Origin: Bradyrhizobium sp. SRL28
GTDB lineage: Bacteria > Pseudomonadota > Alphaproteobacteria > Rhizobiales > Xanthobacteraceae
Assembly (NCBI RefSeq): GCF_018596315.1
Contig: NZ_JAHEAG010000003.1
Location: forward strand, 124,001-188,000
Length of the DNA: 64,000 nucleotides
Direction: 5' to 3'
Below are positions 45,728 through 54,313 of this stretch, piece after piece. The notes under the pieces are model-generated. The model had not been told where the DNA came from. It saw only the letters and a program-made list of their open reading frames with translations, and ran no database searches. The stretch's first letter is position 1, and every line of letters begins with the position of its first letter. Position numbers and translations under genes: made by a program.

Positions 45728-45814
45728 GAACGTGCCCTCGCCGCCGCATAGGGTCCGCCCAAGTTCACCTCAAGCTCACCGCCCACGCGCTCGCAAGCCG
45801 CTCAGGAGCCTGTC

Positions 45815-46561
45815 ATGAAGAAGCTCTACATCCTCACCGCATTGTTGATGGCCACCACCTCGGCGCATGCCGGCGGAATTAGCTTTCAGATCAACGGCGA
45901 GCGCATTCGTGTTGAAGCGCCGCGCAACTGCAACGCCATTTCCTGCGTCAAGGTCATCTCGCCCGGCTATAACGGCACGCTCGGCAATGTCGACCTCAAG
46001 GGCATGGGCTCCAAGCGCAAGGACGACGATGACGTCGTGGTGACCGCGCCGGCGGCACCGGCGGCTCCCGCTTCGGCTCCGGTCCAAGCCACCGCGCCGC
46101 AGCCCCCCGCTCCCGCCGCGACTGCGCCCGCGCCCGCTCAAACAACCGTTGCGGCCGCAACACCGGCGCGAACCGAAGCTGCGCCACCCGCTCCGCCTCC
46201 GCCGCCCGCGCCGGTCGCCGCCGCACCTGCGCCCGCGCCGCAGCCGGCTCCGGTGGCCGCGGCAGCCGCGTCCGATCCGAACTCGCCGATCGGCATCTGG
46301 TCGACGGAAGAGAACAAGGGCAACGTTCGCATCGAAGAATGCGGCGCCAATCTGTGCGGCTATTCCGTCAACACCGGTGCAAGGATCCTGATCAACATGA
46401 AGCCGCAGGGCAGCAAGTGGGCCGGCCGAATCCATGATCCCGACAGCGGCCGCAATTACGACTCGACGATCGCGCTGAAGGGCGCCAGCACGCTCAAGGT
46501 CCAGGGCTGCGCCTTCGGCGGCATGTTCTGCGGCGGCCAGACCTGGAAGCGCGTGAGCTGA
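45815..46561 (+). CDS. Exported DUF2147 protein with Pro/Ala linker (paralogue B)
   Basis: A 248-aa protein with the same plan as paralogue A. The signal peptide is MKKLYILTALLMATTSAHAG. The short N-terminal domain is GISFQINGERIRVEAPRNCN with two cysteines. A long Ala/Pro linker covers about residues 75-150, and the DUF2147 domain reads PIGIWSTEENKGNVRIEECG, LCGYSVN, WAGRIHDPDSGRNYDSTIAL. A clear terminator follows. Divergent from A over a 199-base promoter region. Confidence 0.87.
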   Translation: MKKLYILTALLMATTSAHAGGISFQINGERIRVEAPRNCNAISCVKVISPGYNGTLGNVDLKGMGSKRKDDDDVVVTAPAAPAAPASAPVQATAPQPPAPAATAPAPAQTTVAAATPARTEAAPPAPPPPPAPVAAAPAPAPQPAPVAAAAASDPNSPIGIWSTEENKGNVRIEECGANLCGYSVNTGARILINMKPQGSKWAGRIHDPDSGRNYDSTIALKGASTLKVQGCAFGGMFCGGQTWKRVS

Positions 46562-46581
46562 TTGTTTCTCCCCGAGACTTG

Positions 46582-46610
46582 AGGCCCTGTGGTTCGCCAC
46601 AGGGCCTTCT
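46582..46610 (+). terminator. Rho-independent terminator
   Basis: AGGCCCTGTGG and CCACAGGGCCT pair perfectly around a TTCG loop, followed by T-rich TTCTTTAT. It lies 21 bases after the DUF2147 paralogue B stop. Confidence 0.9.
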
Positions 46611-46642
46611 TTATGCGCCTCGTCAAACTGCGCCGGGTACCA

Positions 46643-47065
46643 TCACTTGGTACGATTAAAAACCACGTCGAACTTTTGCTTTACGACAACTTGGTCGTAG
46701 ACGCCTCTCAAACTGTCGCTCGCGGCATCATATTTGAGTGTGTAAGTTGAGCCGCCGTACCCGCCAGCGCGTAATTCAAAGAATAGCTTGAGCGCGTTTC
46801 CGTCGCGCGTAACTTCTGCGGTGTGAAAAGGTAGCGGCCTCGGATTGGCATAACTCGCGGCAAGCTTGCCGTTTTCATCAACAGTACTGATGTTGATTAC
46901 ATATGGGCCTTCGGTTCGCACCCACCTGCCAACTAGTACGTCAAATGCCAGTACTGCCGAGCCGGTGGGCGCGACTGGTGGTGTCTGCGCCAGCGCACCG
47001 CTGCTGAACACCGCAACAATGCCAGCAAGTGCGAATAGGCCATTTCTAATGGCAGCGCTTTTCAT
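46643..47065 (-). CDS. Exported protein of unknown function
   Basis: A 140-aa protein with a signal peptide (MKSAAIRNGLFALAGIVAVF, cleavage near ALAQ) and a beta-rich body: LVGRWVRTEGPYVINISTVD, KLFFELRAGGYGGSTYTLKY. The layout looks like a lipocalin-like or DUF-type periplasmic beta-barrel. GAGAAG precedes the start at 47065. Function unknown. Confidence 0.7.
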   Translation of the reverse strand: MKSAAIRNGLFALAGIVAVFSSGALAQTPPVAPTGSAVLAFDVLVGRWVRTEGPYVINISTVDENGKLAASYANPRPLPFHTAEVTRDGNALKLFFELRAGGYGGSTYTLKYDAASDSLRGVYDQVVVKQKFDVVFNRTK

Positions 47066-47227
47066 TGACGCTTCTCTTTCGTCGATTTGGTTCACTTCAT
47101 CATTGCAGCACCCAAGCGTGATGCAATGATTTGCCGGACGCAGCAGCCAAAAACTCGGCGCCGCCGAATGTTCCAGGCCGCCACAGCACGTTTGCAGAGG
47201 TTCGGACTCCAGTCGGAGACCTGCTTC

Positions 47228-47662
47228 TTACTGCATTGTGATGGTCACCCCGCCCACCGCAGCCGACACCTCAGCACCGATCCGGGCACCACTGAGCTGC
47301 AGGATAACGCCGTTGGCGTTCTGCAACTGCACGCCCCCAGCTCCAGCGGCGATCGCACCGCCTGCGCCGGCGACGGCATAGCTGCCTGCGAGATCGCCGG
47401 GGCGCCGCAAGTTCAGTGCTCTGCCTACGAACTTGCTGGTGGAGGCGCCGATCTGAAGGCCCAAGCTCATGCCCGAAACCGTGAAAGGATACCTCTTGCC
47501 ACGAAAGGTTAGTACACCCTGGCCGCCGCCGACATCGACGATAAAACCGCCCTTGGTAAATACGACACTCACCGTGCCGGTTTCAGCGAAGCATACCCTT
47601 GTAAAACCCATGAGCAGCAATAGGGCGACGAAAGCGACTTGAGCCATCCGGTGAATTTTCAT
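47228..47662 (-). CDS. Exported beta-rich protein of unknown function
   Basis: A 144-aa protein with a signal peptide (residues 1-26, cleavage near CFAE) and a repetitive Gly/Ala/Val beta-strand body: GTVSVVFTKGGFIVDVGGGQ, SLGLQIGASTSKFVGRALNL, then a Gly-rich run. Weak resemblance to DUF1134/EipA-type envelope proteins in the GxxxGASxxxxxxLxYNL pattern, but I would not assign it. A perfect palindrome lies 127 bases upstream. Confidence 0.7.
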   Translation of the reverse strand: MKIHRMAQVAFVALLLLMGFTRVCFAETGTVSVVFTKGGFIVDVGGGQGVLTFRGKRYPFTVSGMSLGLQIGASTSKFVGRALNLRRPGDLAGSYAVAGAGGAIAAGAGGVQLQNANGVILQLSGARIGAEVSAAVGGVTITMQ

Positions 47663-47788
47663 AATGCCCTCCCAATGTCTGGTCCCATCTCTCCACGTAA
47701 CGCTCCGCCACGCTCAGCTGCGCCGCTGCGTTTGGATCCATAAAATCCACCGCATTTTTGCGACAGTAGCAGAGCATCCGTCGGGTTC

Positions 47789-47812
47789 GATATTGGACCA
47801 CGGTCCAATATC
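47789..47812. promoter_or_regulatory. Perfect 24-bp palindrome, candidate operator
   Basis: Arms GATATTGGACC and GGTCCAATATC are exact reverse complements with AC between. It lies upstream of the exported 144-aa gene. Length and perfection make a dimeric-repressor binding site likely. No cognate regulator is encoded nearby. Confidence 0.5.
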
Positions 47813-48060
47813 CCGTGAGAGGTTTCGCCCGCGACCCGTCCGGGCACCCCGCGCGAGCCGCATCATCTGGCGCCGCGATTCCTGCATTGCGCGACGCTAA
47901 GGTTTCCCCGAGCAAGCGATACGGACGGCAAATCTCAGGCCATTTGCGGGCTTGTTACCTGGCTGACGAGGACCAATGTTCTCAACCGAAATTTCCACCT
48001 AGTCCGTTGCGGATCCAGACTGTGTAAAAACGCGGCGACTGAGATTGTCAGGTACCCCGC

Positions 48061-48086
48061 GAGGCGATCCATGCCCGGATCGCCTC
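48061..48086. terminator. GC-rich hairpin after the DnaB-like gene
   Basis: GAGGCGATCC and GGATCGCCTC pair perfectly around ATGCCC, 29 bases beyond the stop of the minus-strand ATPase gene. No T-tract, so it may be a 3'-end stabiliser rather than a true terminator. Confidence 0.55.
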
Positions 48087-48114
48087 GTCAAACCACCAAC
48101 GCCCAGAATGCTGA

Positions 48115-48819
48115 TTACCGGAACTGAACCTCACCGTTGTTCAGGAAACATGTCTTGGTGAAGAGGCTCAGATCCAGTGGATTGGGCAATCTGACATCTT
48201 CCAGATCGGGGCATGGCTTCTTCAACGAATCGTACGAGCGATCGATCTGGGAGATAAAGACGAAGATCAGCCCGCGATCGCGTGCGAACGATTGCAGCGC
48301 CCGAACCTGAACCATCAATTCCGGATTTTCACGCTTCTGGTCGAGCAGTTGCAGATAGTCTACGACCACCAGGGTGCCGCGAGACGCGGTGGCCAGCCGC
48401 TTGACGATGTAATCCGAACTTATTTCGTCGGAGCTGTCGAATTCAAACAGGCCTGCAAAATCCTCCCGCGCCACGCCGATGGCGCGGAAACGATCCAGCA
48501 TGTCCTTCTCCGTATACTCCAGCGTGAAGAACACGCCTCGACTGCCGGACTTCATGGCTTGCACGGCGAGTTCGAGGCTCATCAGGGTTTTGCCCTGGCC
48601 CGGGCGCGCACCCACCAGCACGAGGTCGCCGGGAGCCAGCCGCGCAAACAGTTTTTCGGCGGGCGCGGCCGCGGTCGCTTTGGCCGCGAGCAAGCTCCAG
48701 GCGCCAAAGCCCTCTTGCCTGGCAACGCGGTCGAGCGCCTCGTGCAGCGGGATATTTTCTGCACGGGATAGAAGTTTGGCCTTACGCTTCAAGTGGTAAA
48801 GGGGCGCAGACAGCTTCAT
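48115..48819 (-). CDS. Small DnaB-like RecA-fold ATPase
   Basis: A 234-aa stand-alone ATPase resembling the C-terminal domain of replicative helicase DnaB. Walker A is VGARPGQGKTLMSLELAVQA (about residues 70-89), Walker B is LVVVDYLQLLDQKR (about 150-163), and a sensor/DnaB-like VFISQIDRS follows. The N-terminal 45 residues (YHLKRKAKLLSRAENIPLHE) form a helical module also seen at the N-terminus of some glyoxalase-superfamily proteins. The DnaB N-terminal domain is missing. AGGAGG lies seven bases before the ATG at 48819. Biological role unknown. Confidence 0.8.
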   Translation of the reverse strand: MKLSAPLYHLKRKAKLLSRAENIPLHEALDRVARQEGFGAWSLLAAKATAAAPAEKLFARLAPGDLVLVGARPGQGKTLMSLELAVQAMKSGSRGVFFTLEYTEKDMLDRFRAIGVAREDFAGLFEFDSSDEISSDYIVKRLATASRGTLVVVDYLQLLDQKRENPELMVQVRALQSFARDRGLIFVFISQIDRSYDSLKKPCPDLEDVRLPNPLDLSLFTKTCFLNNGEVQFR

Positions 48820-48988
48820 CGGAGAACCTCCTGGTACGAGCAATGATCACAACCCCTCCTTATGCTTGGTGCTCGAACAGTTGGTTCGATGATCGCAATG
48901 GCCCCGCATGAATGATGCTTTCCCGACGGAGGGGGGAGGCATGGGCCGCGCCAGAATCAGATTATAGCCGATCCCTGCCGCAGGGACA

Positions 48989-49261
48989 TTGCCAACCTTG
49001 GGCGACGCGGCGGAAAGTAGTGGAAACGGCTCGATACCCGGCAGCCATGCGGGGGACTCCCGCGATGCGATGCGGCTTTGCTCTTCGGAGATCCCCGATG
49101 TCGAGCGCGTCACCGCCTGCATGGTCCAGAAGCGCGCGCAGCTTAGCGACGGCTGCAAGGCCGTCTTTCATTACGCGCCGCCAGCCGCCACGCCCGCGAA
49201 CTACGAGCCCTCGGCAAGACCCTCCAAGCTACTCAACCTGACTCCGCACAAGCGCGGCTGA
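48989..49261 (+). CDS. Small Cys-containing protein, start uncertain
   Basis: A 90-codon frame from a TTG. The convincing part is the C-terminal two thirds: RDAMRLCSSEIPDVERVTAC, MVQKRAQLSDGCKAVFHYAP, ending NLTPHKRG, with three regularly placed cysteines like the cysteine-rich-repeat proteins of Bradyrhizobium. No signal peptide is visible in frame, and a stop lies just upstream, so the gene may be 5'-truncated or start at an internal ATG. A terminator follows. Confidence 0.5.
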   Translation: MPTLGDAAESSGNGSIPGSHAGDSRDAMRLCSSEIPDVERVTACMVQKRAQLSDGCKAVFHYAPPAATPANYEPSARPSKLLNLTPHKRG

Positions 49262-49283
49262 GCATTTTCCTTATTAAGGTCAC

Positions 49284-49320
49284 AGCGCCATGTCCCGGTA
49301 TCCCGGACGTGGCGCTTTCT
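49284..49320 (+). terminator. Hairpin terminator
   Basis: AGCGCCATGTCCCGG pairs with CCGGACGTGGCGCT (one wobble, one bulge) and is followed by a T-rich TTTCTCGTTT. It lies 23 bases after the small Cys-containing gene. Confidence 0.75.
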
Positions 49321-49426
49321 CGTTTCGCCTCCCGTGACAACAAGCGCGGCGTTCATCCCGCATTCAGCCTGACAGCGCTGAAATCAGAGCCCCGCCTTCT
49401 GCCTTCCCCGTGAACGGAAATCCCCG

Positions 49427-50890
49427 ATGTCGCGCCAGCTTTCCTTCGCGCTACTGCTGTTGGCCTGTAGCGCGACGATCGGCACGACGAATGCTTCCGA
49501 AGCTGCGTCCGGCCTGACGCAACTGGCGCAGGCACAGACCGAGCCTTCGCAGCCCGCCGCACCGGCGACGGCGGCGCCCGATCCCGCCACGCCTGACGCG
49601 ACCGCTGCGGACGCGCCCGAGGAGCCGATCGGCAACGTCGCGACCGTGGTCGGCAGCGCCAGCGTGATCCGCAACGACAAAACCACGCCGCTCAAGGTCA
49701 AGGACGACATCTATCTCAACGACGTCGTGCAGACTGGAGCGAATTCCGCGCTCGGCATCACCTTCATCGACAACACCACCTTCAATCTCAAGGCCAACAC
49801 AAAAATCACCATCGACAATTACGTCTATGAGGACGGCGGCAAGAGCAACGCGGCGATCTTCGACGTCGCCAAGGGTACCGCTGCATTCGTTGCAGCCTCG
49901 GTGGCAAAAACCGGCGACATGAAGATCACGACGCCGACGGCGACGCTCGGCATTCGCGGCACCACCGGCCTCGTCGAAGTTCCGGAAGGTGCCGCCGCCA
50001 ACAATCCGAACAACGTCGCGGTCAAGCTCTATCCCGATGCCGACGGGCGCGTCGGCCGGATCGAGGTCAACGACCGCGCCGGCGCACGGCTCGGCTTTCT
50101 CACGCAAGGCGCGAGCGGCTTCACCATCCGCGCGGGCGCGGGCGGCGCGCGTTTCGCCGCGGTGCCGCTGGTGATTCCGCAAGCGGTGATGCTGCGCGAT
50201 CAGGGCTTTGTGCGTCAGCTTCACTCGACGCAGAATTTCGGCCGCCAGGTCGTGTTCCAGCAGCGCGAATTCCGCCGCGCCAACCCCAGCTTCGTCAATC
50301 CGAACCGCCCGATCCGGCAGCTTCAACCTGGCGGGCAGCGGCAGAATGGTCTGCCCGGACAGGTCAGGCCCGGACAACAGCAGCCGGGTCAGTTGAACCG
50401 TCCCGGCCAGCCGCGCCAGAACGGTCTGCCGGGACAACCCGGTCAGCCGCCACTGCCGGCCGTGCCGAACCGCCAGGGACAGCAGCAGCCCGGCCAGCTC
50501 AATCGTCCCGGACAGCCGCAACAGCCGGGTCAATTGAACCGGCCCGGTCAGCAGCAACAGCCAGGCGCGCCGAACCGCCAGGGACAACAGCAACCGGGCT
50601 CGCCCAATCAACCCGGACTGCCGCCGCGCGCGGGACAACCGCCGCGAACCGATCTGCCACCGCAGCCCGGCCTGCCGCCACGCGCAGGCCAATCGCAACA
50701 GCCCTATGCGCAGCCCGCCGCGCCGCTGGTACGGCCGGAACTGCCGAACAGGTTTGGCACGCCCGGACTGCAGCGCGCGCCCGGCATCCAGGGTGCGCCC
50801 GCCGTACAACGTCCGGGACTGCCCGCCGCGCCGAGGCGGCCTGCGCCCGCGCCGCAACGCGGCAAGCCGCCGCCGAAGGAGCAGCGGTAG
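49427..50890 (+). CDS. Exported FecR-domain protein with Pro-Gly-Gln repeat tail
   Basis: A 487-aa protein with a signal peptide (about residues 1-27). The FecR domain covers about residues 68-190 (GNVATVVGSASVIRNDKTTP, LKVKDDIYLNDVVQTGANSA, TTPTATLGIRGTTGLVEVPE). A long tail from about residue 290 is built of imperfect repeats around QQQPGQLNRPGQP. The tail is highly hydrophilic and probably disordered. FecR here acts without a partner sigma factor nearby, so the domain is likely structural and surface-exposed. High Pro/Gln content hints at a cell-wall or matrix protein. Confidence 0.83.
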   Translation: MSRQLSFALLLLACSATIGTTNASEAASGLTQLAQAQTEPSQPAAPATAAPDPATPDATAADAPEEPIGNVATVVGSASVIRNDKTTPLKVKDDIYLNDVVQTGANSALGITFIDNTTFNLKANTKITIDNYVYEDGGKSNAAIFDVAKGTAAFVAASVAKTGDMKITTPTATLGIRGTTGLVEVPEGAAANNPNNVAVKLYPDADGRVGRIEVNDRAGARLGFLTQGASGFTIRAGAGGARFAAVPLVIPQAVMLRDQGFVRQLHSTQNFGRQVVFQQREFRRANPSFVNPNRPIRQLQPGGQRQNGLPGQVRPGQQQPGQLNRPGQPRQNGLPGQPGQPPLPAVPNRQGQQQPGQLNRPGQPQQPGQLNRPGQQQQPGAPNRQGQQQPGSPNQPGLPPRAGQPPRTDLPPQPGLPPRAGQSQQPYAQPAAPLVRPELPNRFGTPGLQRAPGIQGAPAVQRPGLPAAPRRPAPAPQRGKPPPKEQR

Positions 50891-50903
50891 TCGGAAGATG
50901 GAG

Positions 50904-51659
50904 TCAGGTATCGCGCCGCAGCCAGTCGCGCAGCTTCTGTATGAAGCTTCGCGGCTGCTGTCGCGGTCGACTCTCCACCGTGTCGACGGCCACCGGCTCT
51001 ATCTCCAGCGCAAATGATGGCGGGCCGGCCGGCTGCGCTTCATCAACGGCTTGATCAACGGACGTACCGGCAGTCGCATCGATCACGACAGTCACATCGT
51101 CATGCTGCGCAACTTCCGGCGAGGGCAGATCAGGCAGGGACGGAGCAGGCGCGGGAGTGGCCGCAGGCGGCGCCGTCACGTCCGGCCGCCGTGTCCGGCG
51201 CTTCTCCGGCGGCTGTTTGGCGCGCGCTCTCCGGGTGGTCGCTGCATGCGCGGCTGCGGAGAGTGCAATCGGGCCGACATTTTCAAGAAAAGCGCGCTCA
51301 TAATCGCGCGAGAGCCGGTCGACGGCGTCCGCGAGCGGCAGCCAGTCCACGGCCTTCACGTCACGCATCAGTTCATGAACCGCGCCACCGCGCGCTTCCA
51401 TCCGCCAGTAGTGCACGACCTTGGAACCGCCGCGGGATTCATAGACCAGCGTGCCCAGAAACTCGTGCACGGCGACATCGTGCCCGGTTTCTTCCACCAC
51501 CTCGCGCTCGGCAGCAGCACGCGGCGTCTCGCCGTCGTCGAGCTTGCCCTTGGGCAAAACCCATTCGTTGCGCTTGCGCAGGCGCACCACGGCGACCAGC
51601 GGCGTTTGCCCCGGCCGCAATACAATGCCTCCCGCCGCCAGAACGGGCGATCGCGCCAT
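50904..51659 (-). CDS. Nudix hydrolase with long C-terminal extension
   Basis: A 251-aa protein. The Nudix domain occupies about residues 1-130, with the box GKLDDGETPRAAAEREVVEE + TG (G-x5-E-x7-REUxEExGU) intact. The C-terminal 120 residues are Pro/Ala-rich and apparently disordered, ending in a basic amphipathic helix (FIQKLRDWLRRDT) that could contact membrane or nucleic acid. Substrate (nucleotide sugar, NDP or dinucleotide polyphosphate) unknown. Confidence 0.88.
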   Translation of the reverse strand: MARSPVLAAGGIVLRPGQTPLVAVVRLRKRNEWVLPKGKLDDGETPRAAAEREVVEETGHDVAVHEFLGTLVYESRGGSKVVHYWRMEARGGAVHELMRDVKAVDWLPLADAVDRLSRDYERAFLENVGPIALSAAAHAATTRRARAKQPPEKRRTRRPDVTAPPAATPAPAPSLPDLPSPEVAQHDDVTVVIDATAGTSVDQAVDEAQPAGPPSFALEIEPVAVDTVESRPRQQPRSFIQKLRDWLRRDT

Positions 51660-51739
51660 CTCTCTCTTCCCGCGTTATCGCACCTAGCGAATCCAGTGCG
51701 AACGCGAGCATATAGAGGGATGGGCGCGGAGAATCGAGC

Positions 51740-52645
51740 CTAAACCTGCGGTTTCCGCAACAACGGTTCGCCGGCGCGAATGCGTGCTCCCTCCACGACA
51801 CCGTCGGCGAATTCGAAACTCTCCGGCGCCAGCACGATGATGGTCGAGCCGTGCTCGAACCAGCCGAGTTCGTCGCCTTTCTTGACCCGCGCAAAGCAGG
51901 CGAAGTCCACCGGTCCCCTGCTCTGCGCGTTGAGCGTGACATCGAGGAAATGCAGGCGGATGCTGGCGACAAGAATGGCGGCGACCGGCACCAGCGTCAG
52001 CGCCTCGCCGGTCGAAAGCCGCGTGCGCAGCACCGCGCGCTCGTTCTTGCAGAACAAACGCTCCACCCGCTTCAGCGCGATCGGATTGACGTTCCAGACA
52101 TCGCCATGGATGAACGTCACCCTCTTGATCGTGGCGTCATAGGGCGCGTGGAAGCGATGATACATGCTCGACGTCAGCCGCAGCGTGAGGAAGCGGCCGT
52201 TGCGGTGCTGCTCCACCAGCGCGGGATCGCCGAGCAGATCGAGCAGCGAGTAAGGCGCGCCCTTGATCTGGAACAGCTCGGTATCGGCGATCCGGCCGTG
52301 CGCTCCGATGATGCCGTCGGAGGGGCTGGCCACGACGGATGGATCGGGATCAGCGGGGCGCAGGCCGGGCCGCAATTCGCGCGTAAAACAATCGTGCAGG
52401 CTCTTGAACTCGGTCTTCTTGGCTTCCGACAGATCGAGATCGGAAAACAGCCGCCAGCAGGCGATCGAGGCATCGCGCACAAAAGGGTTCTCGATCTTGC
52501 TGAACCAGCCCATGAAGCGCGTCAGCGCCGCCCGCGGGATGCGGTTGGTCAGCAGGAAATTCAGGTCCTCCTGTTGTGTGAAGCGGGCGATCAGGCCCCT
52601 TATTGTCATCAATCTGTCAGCAGGATTGGCTAGCGCTTCAGGCAT
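51740..52645 (-). CDS. psd: Phosphatidylserine decarboxylase
   Basis: A 301-aa membrane-associated proenzyme that makes phosphatidylethanolamine from phosphatidylserine. YHRFHAPYDATI carries the conserved His region. VVASPSDGIIGA and the autocatalytic site GWFEHGSTIIVLAP (cleavage at the Ser of GST, forming the pyruvoyl group) are intact. The length fits the long, psd-I-like form. The start at 52645 (MPEALANPAD) overlaps the opposite-strand ATG at 52644 within a CATG. Acts upstream of PmtA (gene at 55343). Confidence 0.93.
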   Translation of the reverse strand: MPEALANPADRLMTIRGLIARFTQQEDLNFLLTNRIPRAALTRFMGWFSKIENPFVRDASIACWRLFSDLDLSEAKKTEFKSLHDCFTRELRPGLRPADPDPSVVASPSDGIIGAHGRIADTELFQIKGAPYSLLDLLGDPALVEQHRNGRFLTLRLTSSMYHRFHAPYDATIKRVTFIHGDVWNVNPIALKRVERLFCKNERAVLRTRLSTGEALTLVPVAAILVASIRLHFLDVTLNAQSRGPVDFACFARVKKGDELGWFEHGSTIIVLAPESFEFADGVVEGARIRAGEPLLRKPQV

Positions 52646-54308
52646 GGATTCGTCCCTTCCGATTCTTTCCCTGTCCGCCGCTGCGGTCGCTAGCGCCGCG
52701 GCAGTCTTCCCCAAATTGCAGGCGCGGCTGGCGCTGTCGCGCGCCAAGCACCGCTCGCTATCAGGACATTCCAAAATGTCCAAAATGGTCGCGCGGCTGA
52801 TGCCGCATTACGAGTTCGATATTGACGGCTTCTTCCGTTCCGACGGCGCGCCCGCCGAAATCGCCATGCAGCGCCAGGATGCCTTCTTCCGGCTCGCCTG
52901 CCTCTATGAGGAGCGCTACGCCAAGGGACGGAAGATGACGGCCGAAGCGGCTGCACACATCTCGGACCTGCAGTTCACCGAAAGCTACCGGGTGCCGTTC
53001 CAGTACAGCCGGCTCGTTCGCGAAAATCTCGGCACCGGCGCGTTCATGCAGTCGTCCGCCGGCGTCACCGTCACCGATGTCGACGGCAATGTGTTCTACG
53101 ACCTGACCGGCTCCTACGGCGTCAACATCTTTGGCAACGATTTTTACAAGGAGTGCATCACGGAAGCCGAAAAGCGCGCCCATGCGCTTGGGCCCGTGCT
53201 CGGCCCCTATCATCCCGTCATCACCGACAACGTCCGCCGGTTGTGCGAAATCTCCGGACTCGACGAAGTCTCCTTCCACATGTCCGGCACCGAAGCAGTC
53301 ATGCAGGCGGTGCGGCTGGCGCGCTACCACACCAGGCGCTCGCATCTGGTTCGTTTCGCCGGCGCCTATCACGGCTGGTGGGGCGACGTGCAGCCCGGCA
53401 TCGGCAATCCGGTGTCGCCGCACGAGACCTACACGCTCGCCGACATGTCGGAGCGGACGCTGCATGTGCTGCGCACGCGCAAGGACATCGCCTGCGTTCT
53501 GGTCAATCCGCTGCAGGCGCTGCATCCGAACGCCAACGCGCCCGGCGATTCCGCGCTCGTCGACAGTTCGCGCAAGGCCGCGTTCGACCGTGCGGCTTAC
53601 ACCGAATGGCTGAAGAAGCTGCGCGAGGTCTGCACCGAACGCGGCATCGTTTTGATCTTCGATGAAATCTTCGTCGGCTTCCGCCTCGCCGCCGGCGGCG
53701 CGCAGGAATATTTCGGCGTCCGCGCCGACATGGTGACTTACGGCAAGAGCCTCGCCGGCGGTCTCCCCGTCGGCGTGGTCTGCGGCCGCAAAGACTTGAT
53801 GCGGCGTTTTCGCGACGACCGCCCCGCCGACATCTGCTTCGCCCGCGGCACCTTCAATTCGCACCCTTACGTGCTGACGGCGATGGATGAATTCCTCAGC
53901 CGCCTCGCCAGCCCGAATTTCAACGCCGTCTATCAGGGACTCGACGAGACCTGGAACGGCCGCGCCGAGGCATTGAACGCGCGGCTGGCGGCGAACGATC
54001 TGCCCGTCCGCGTCAGCAATCTCTCCTCGATCTGGATGGTGCAATATACCGAACCGTCTCGTTACAACTGGATGCTTCAATATTATCTCCGCGCCGAAGG
54101 GCTGGCGCTGAGCTGGGTCGGAACCGGCCGGCTGATCTTCAGCCTCAACTACACGGACGCGGATTTCAGCGAAGTCGCCGATCGATTTGTCGCGGCGACC
54201 GAGAAGATGAAGCGCGATGGCTGGTGGTGGCATGACGCTTCGCTGACCAACAAGAATATCAAGCGGCAGATTTTGAAAGAGATGTTTGCCAAGAAGTTGG
54301 GGCGCTGA
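52644..54308 (+). CDS. Class III PLP-dependent aminotransferase (glutamate-1-semialdehyde mutase-like)
   Basis: A 554-aa aminotransferase. An N-terminal hydrophobic stretch (about residues 5-22) could anchor it to the membrane. The PLP domain shows FHMSGTEAVMQAVRLARYHT, FAGAYHGWWGDVQPG, LIFDEIFVGFRLAAGG (Asp) and the Schiff-base lysine in VTYGKSLAGGLP. The reaction is not certain. Class III enzymes of this size work on omega-amino acids or semialdehydes. Start at 52644 is favoured by the signal-like N-terminus, with MSKMVARLM at 52776 as an alternative. Confidence 0.82.
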   Translation: MDSSLPILSLSAAAVASAAAVFPKLQARLALSRAKHRSLSGHSKMSKMVARLMPHYEFDIDGFFRSDGAPAEIAMQRQDAFFRLACLYEERYAKGRKMTAEAAAHISDLQFTESYRVPFQYSRLVRENLGTGAFMQSSAGVTVTDVDGNVFYDLTGSYGVNIFGNDFYKECITEAEKRAHALGPVLGPYHPVITDNVRRLCEISGLDEVSFHMSGTEAVMQAVRLARYHTRRSHLVRFAGAYHGWWGDVQPGIGNPVSPHETYTLADMSERTLHVLRTRKDIACVLVNPLQALHPNANAPGDSALVDSSRKAAFDRAAYTEWLKKLREVCTERGIVLIFDEIFVGFRLAAGGAQEYFGVRADMVTYGKSLAGGLPVGVVCGRKDLMRRFRDDRPADICFARGTFNSHPYVLTAMDEFLSRLASPNFNAVYQGLDETWNGRAEALNARLAANDLPVRVSNLSSIWMVQYTEPSRYNWMLQYYLRAEGLALSWVGTGRLIFSLNYTDADFSEVADRFVAATEKMKRDGWWWHDASLTNKNIKRQILKEMFAKKLGR

Positions 54309-54313
54309 GAGCT

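Larger units (their letters stand above)
47663..48114. other. Intergenic region with a palindrome and a hairpin
   Basis: 450 bases with no gene I would defend. A minus-strand open frame (47583-47915) overlaps the exported gene in another frame and has mixed composition. The 24-bp palindrome at 47789 and the hairpin at 48061 are the notable structures. Confidence 0.5.

Noticed and set aside
47583..47915. 110-codon minus-strand frame
   Set aside because: Overlaps the exported 144-aa gene out of frame and includes the 24-bp palindrome; no motif seen. A weak chance of a real gene remains.
52263..52643. 5' extension of the aminotransferase gene to 52263
   Set aside because: It is antisense to psd and has no family similarity; the sequence becomes aminotransferase-like only after 52644.
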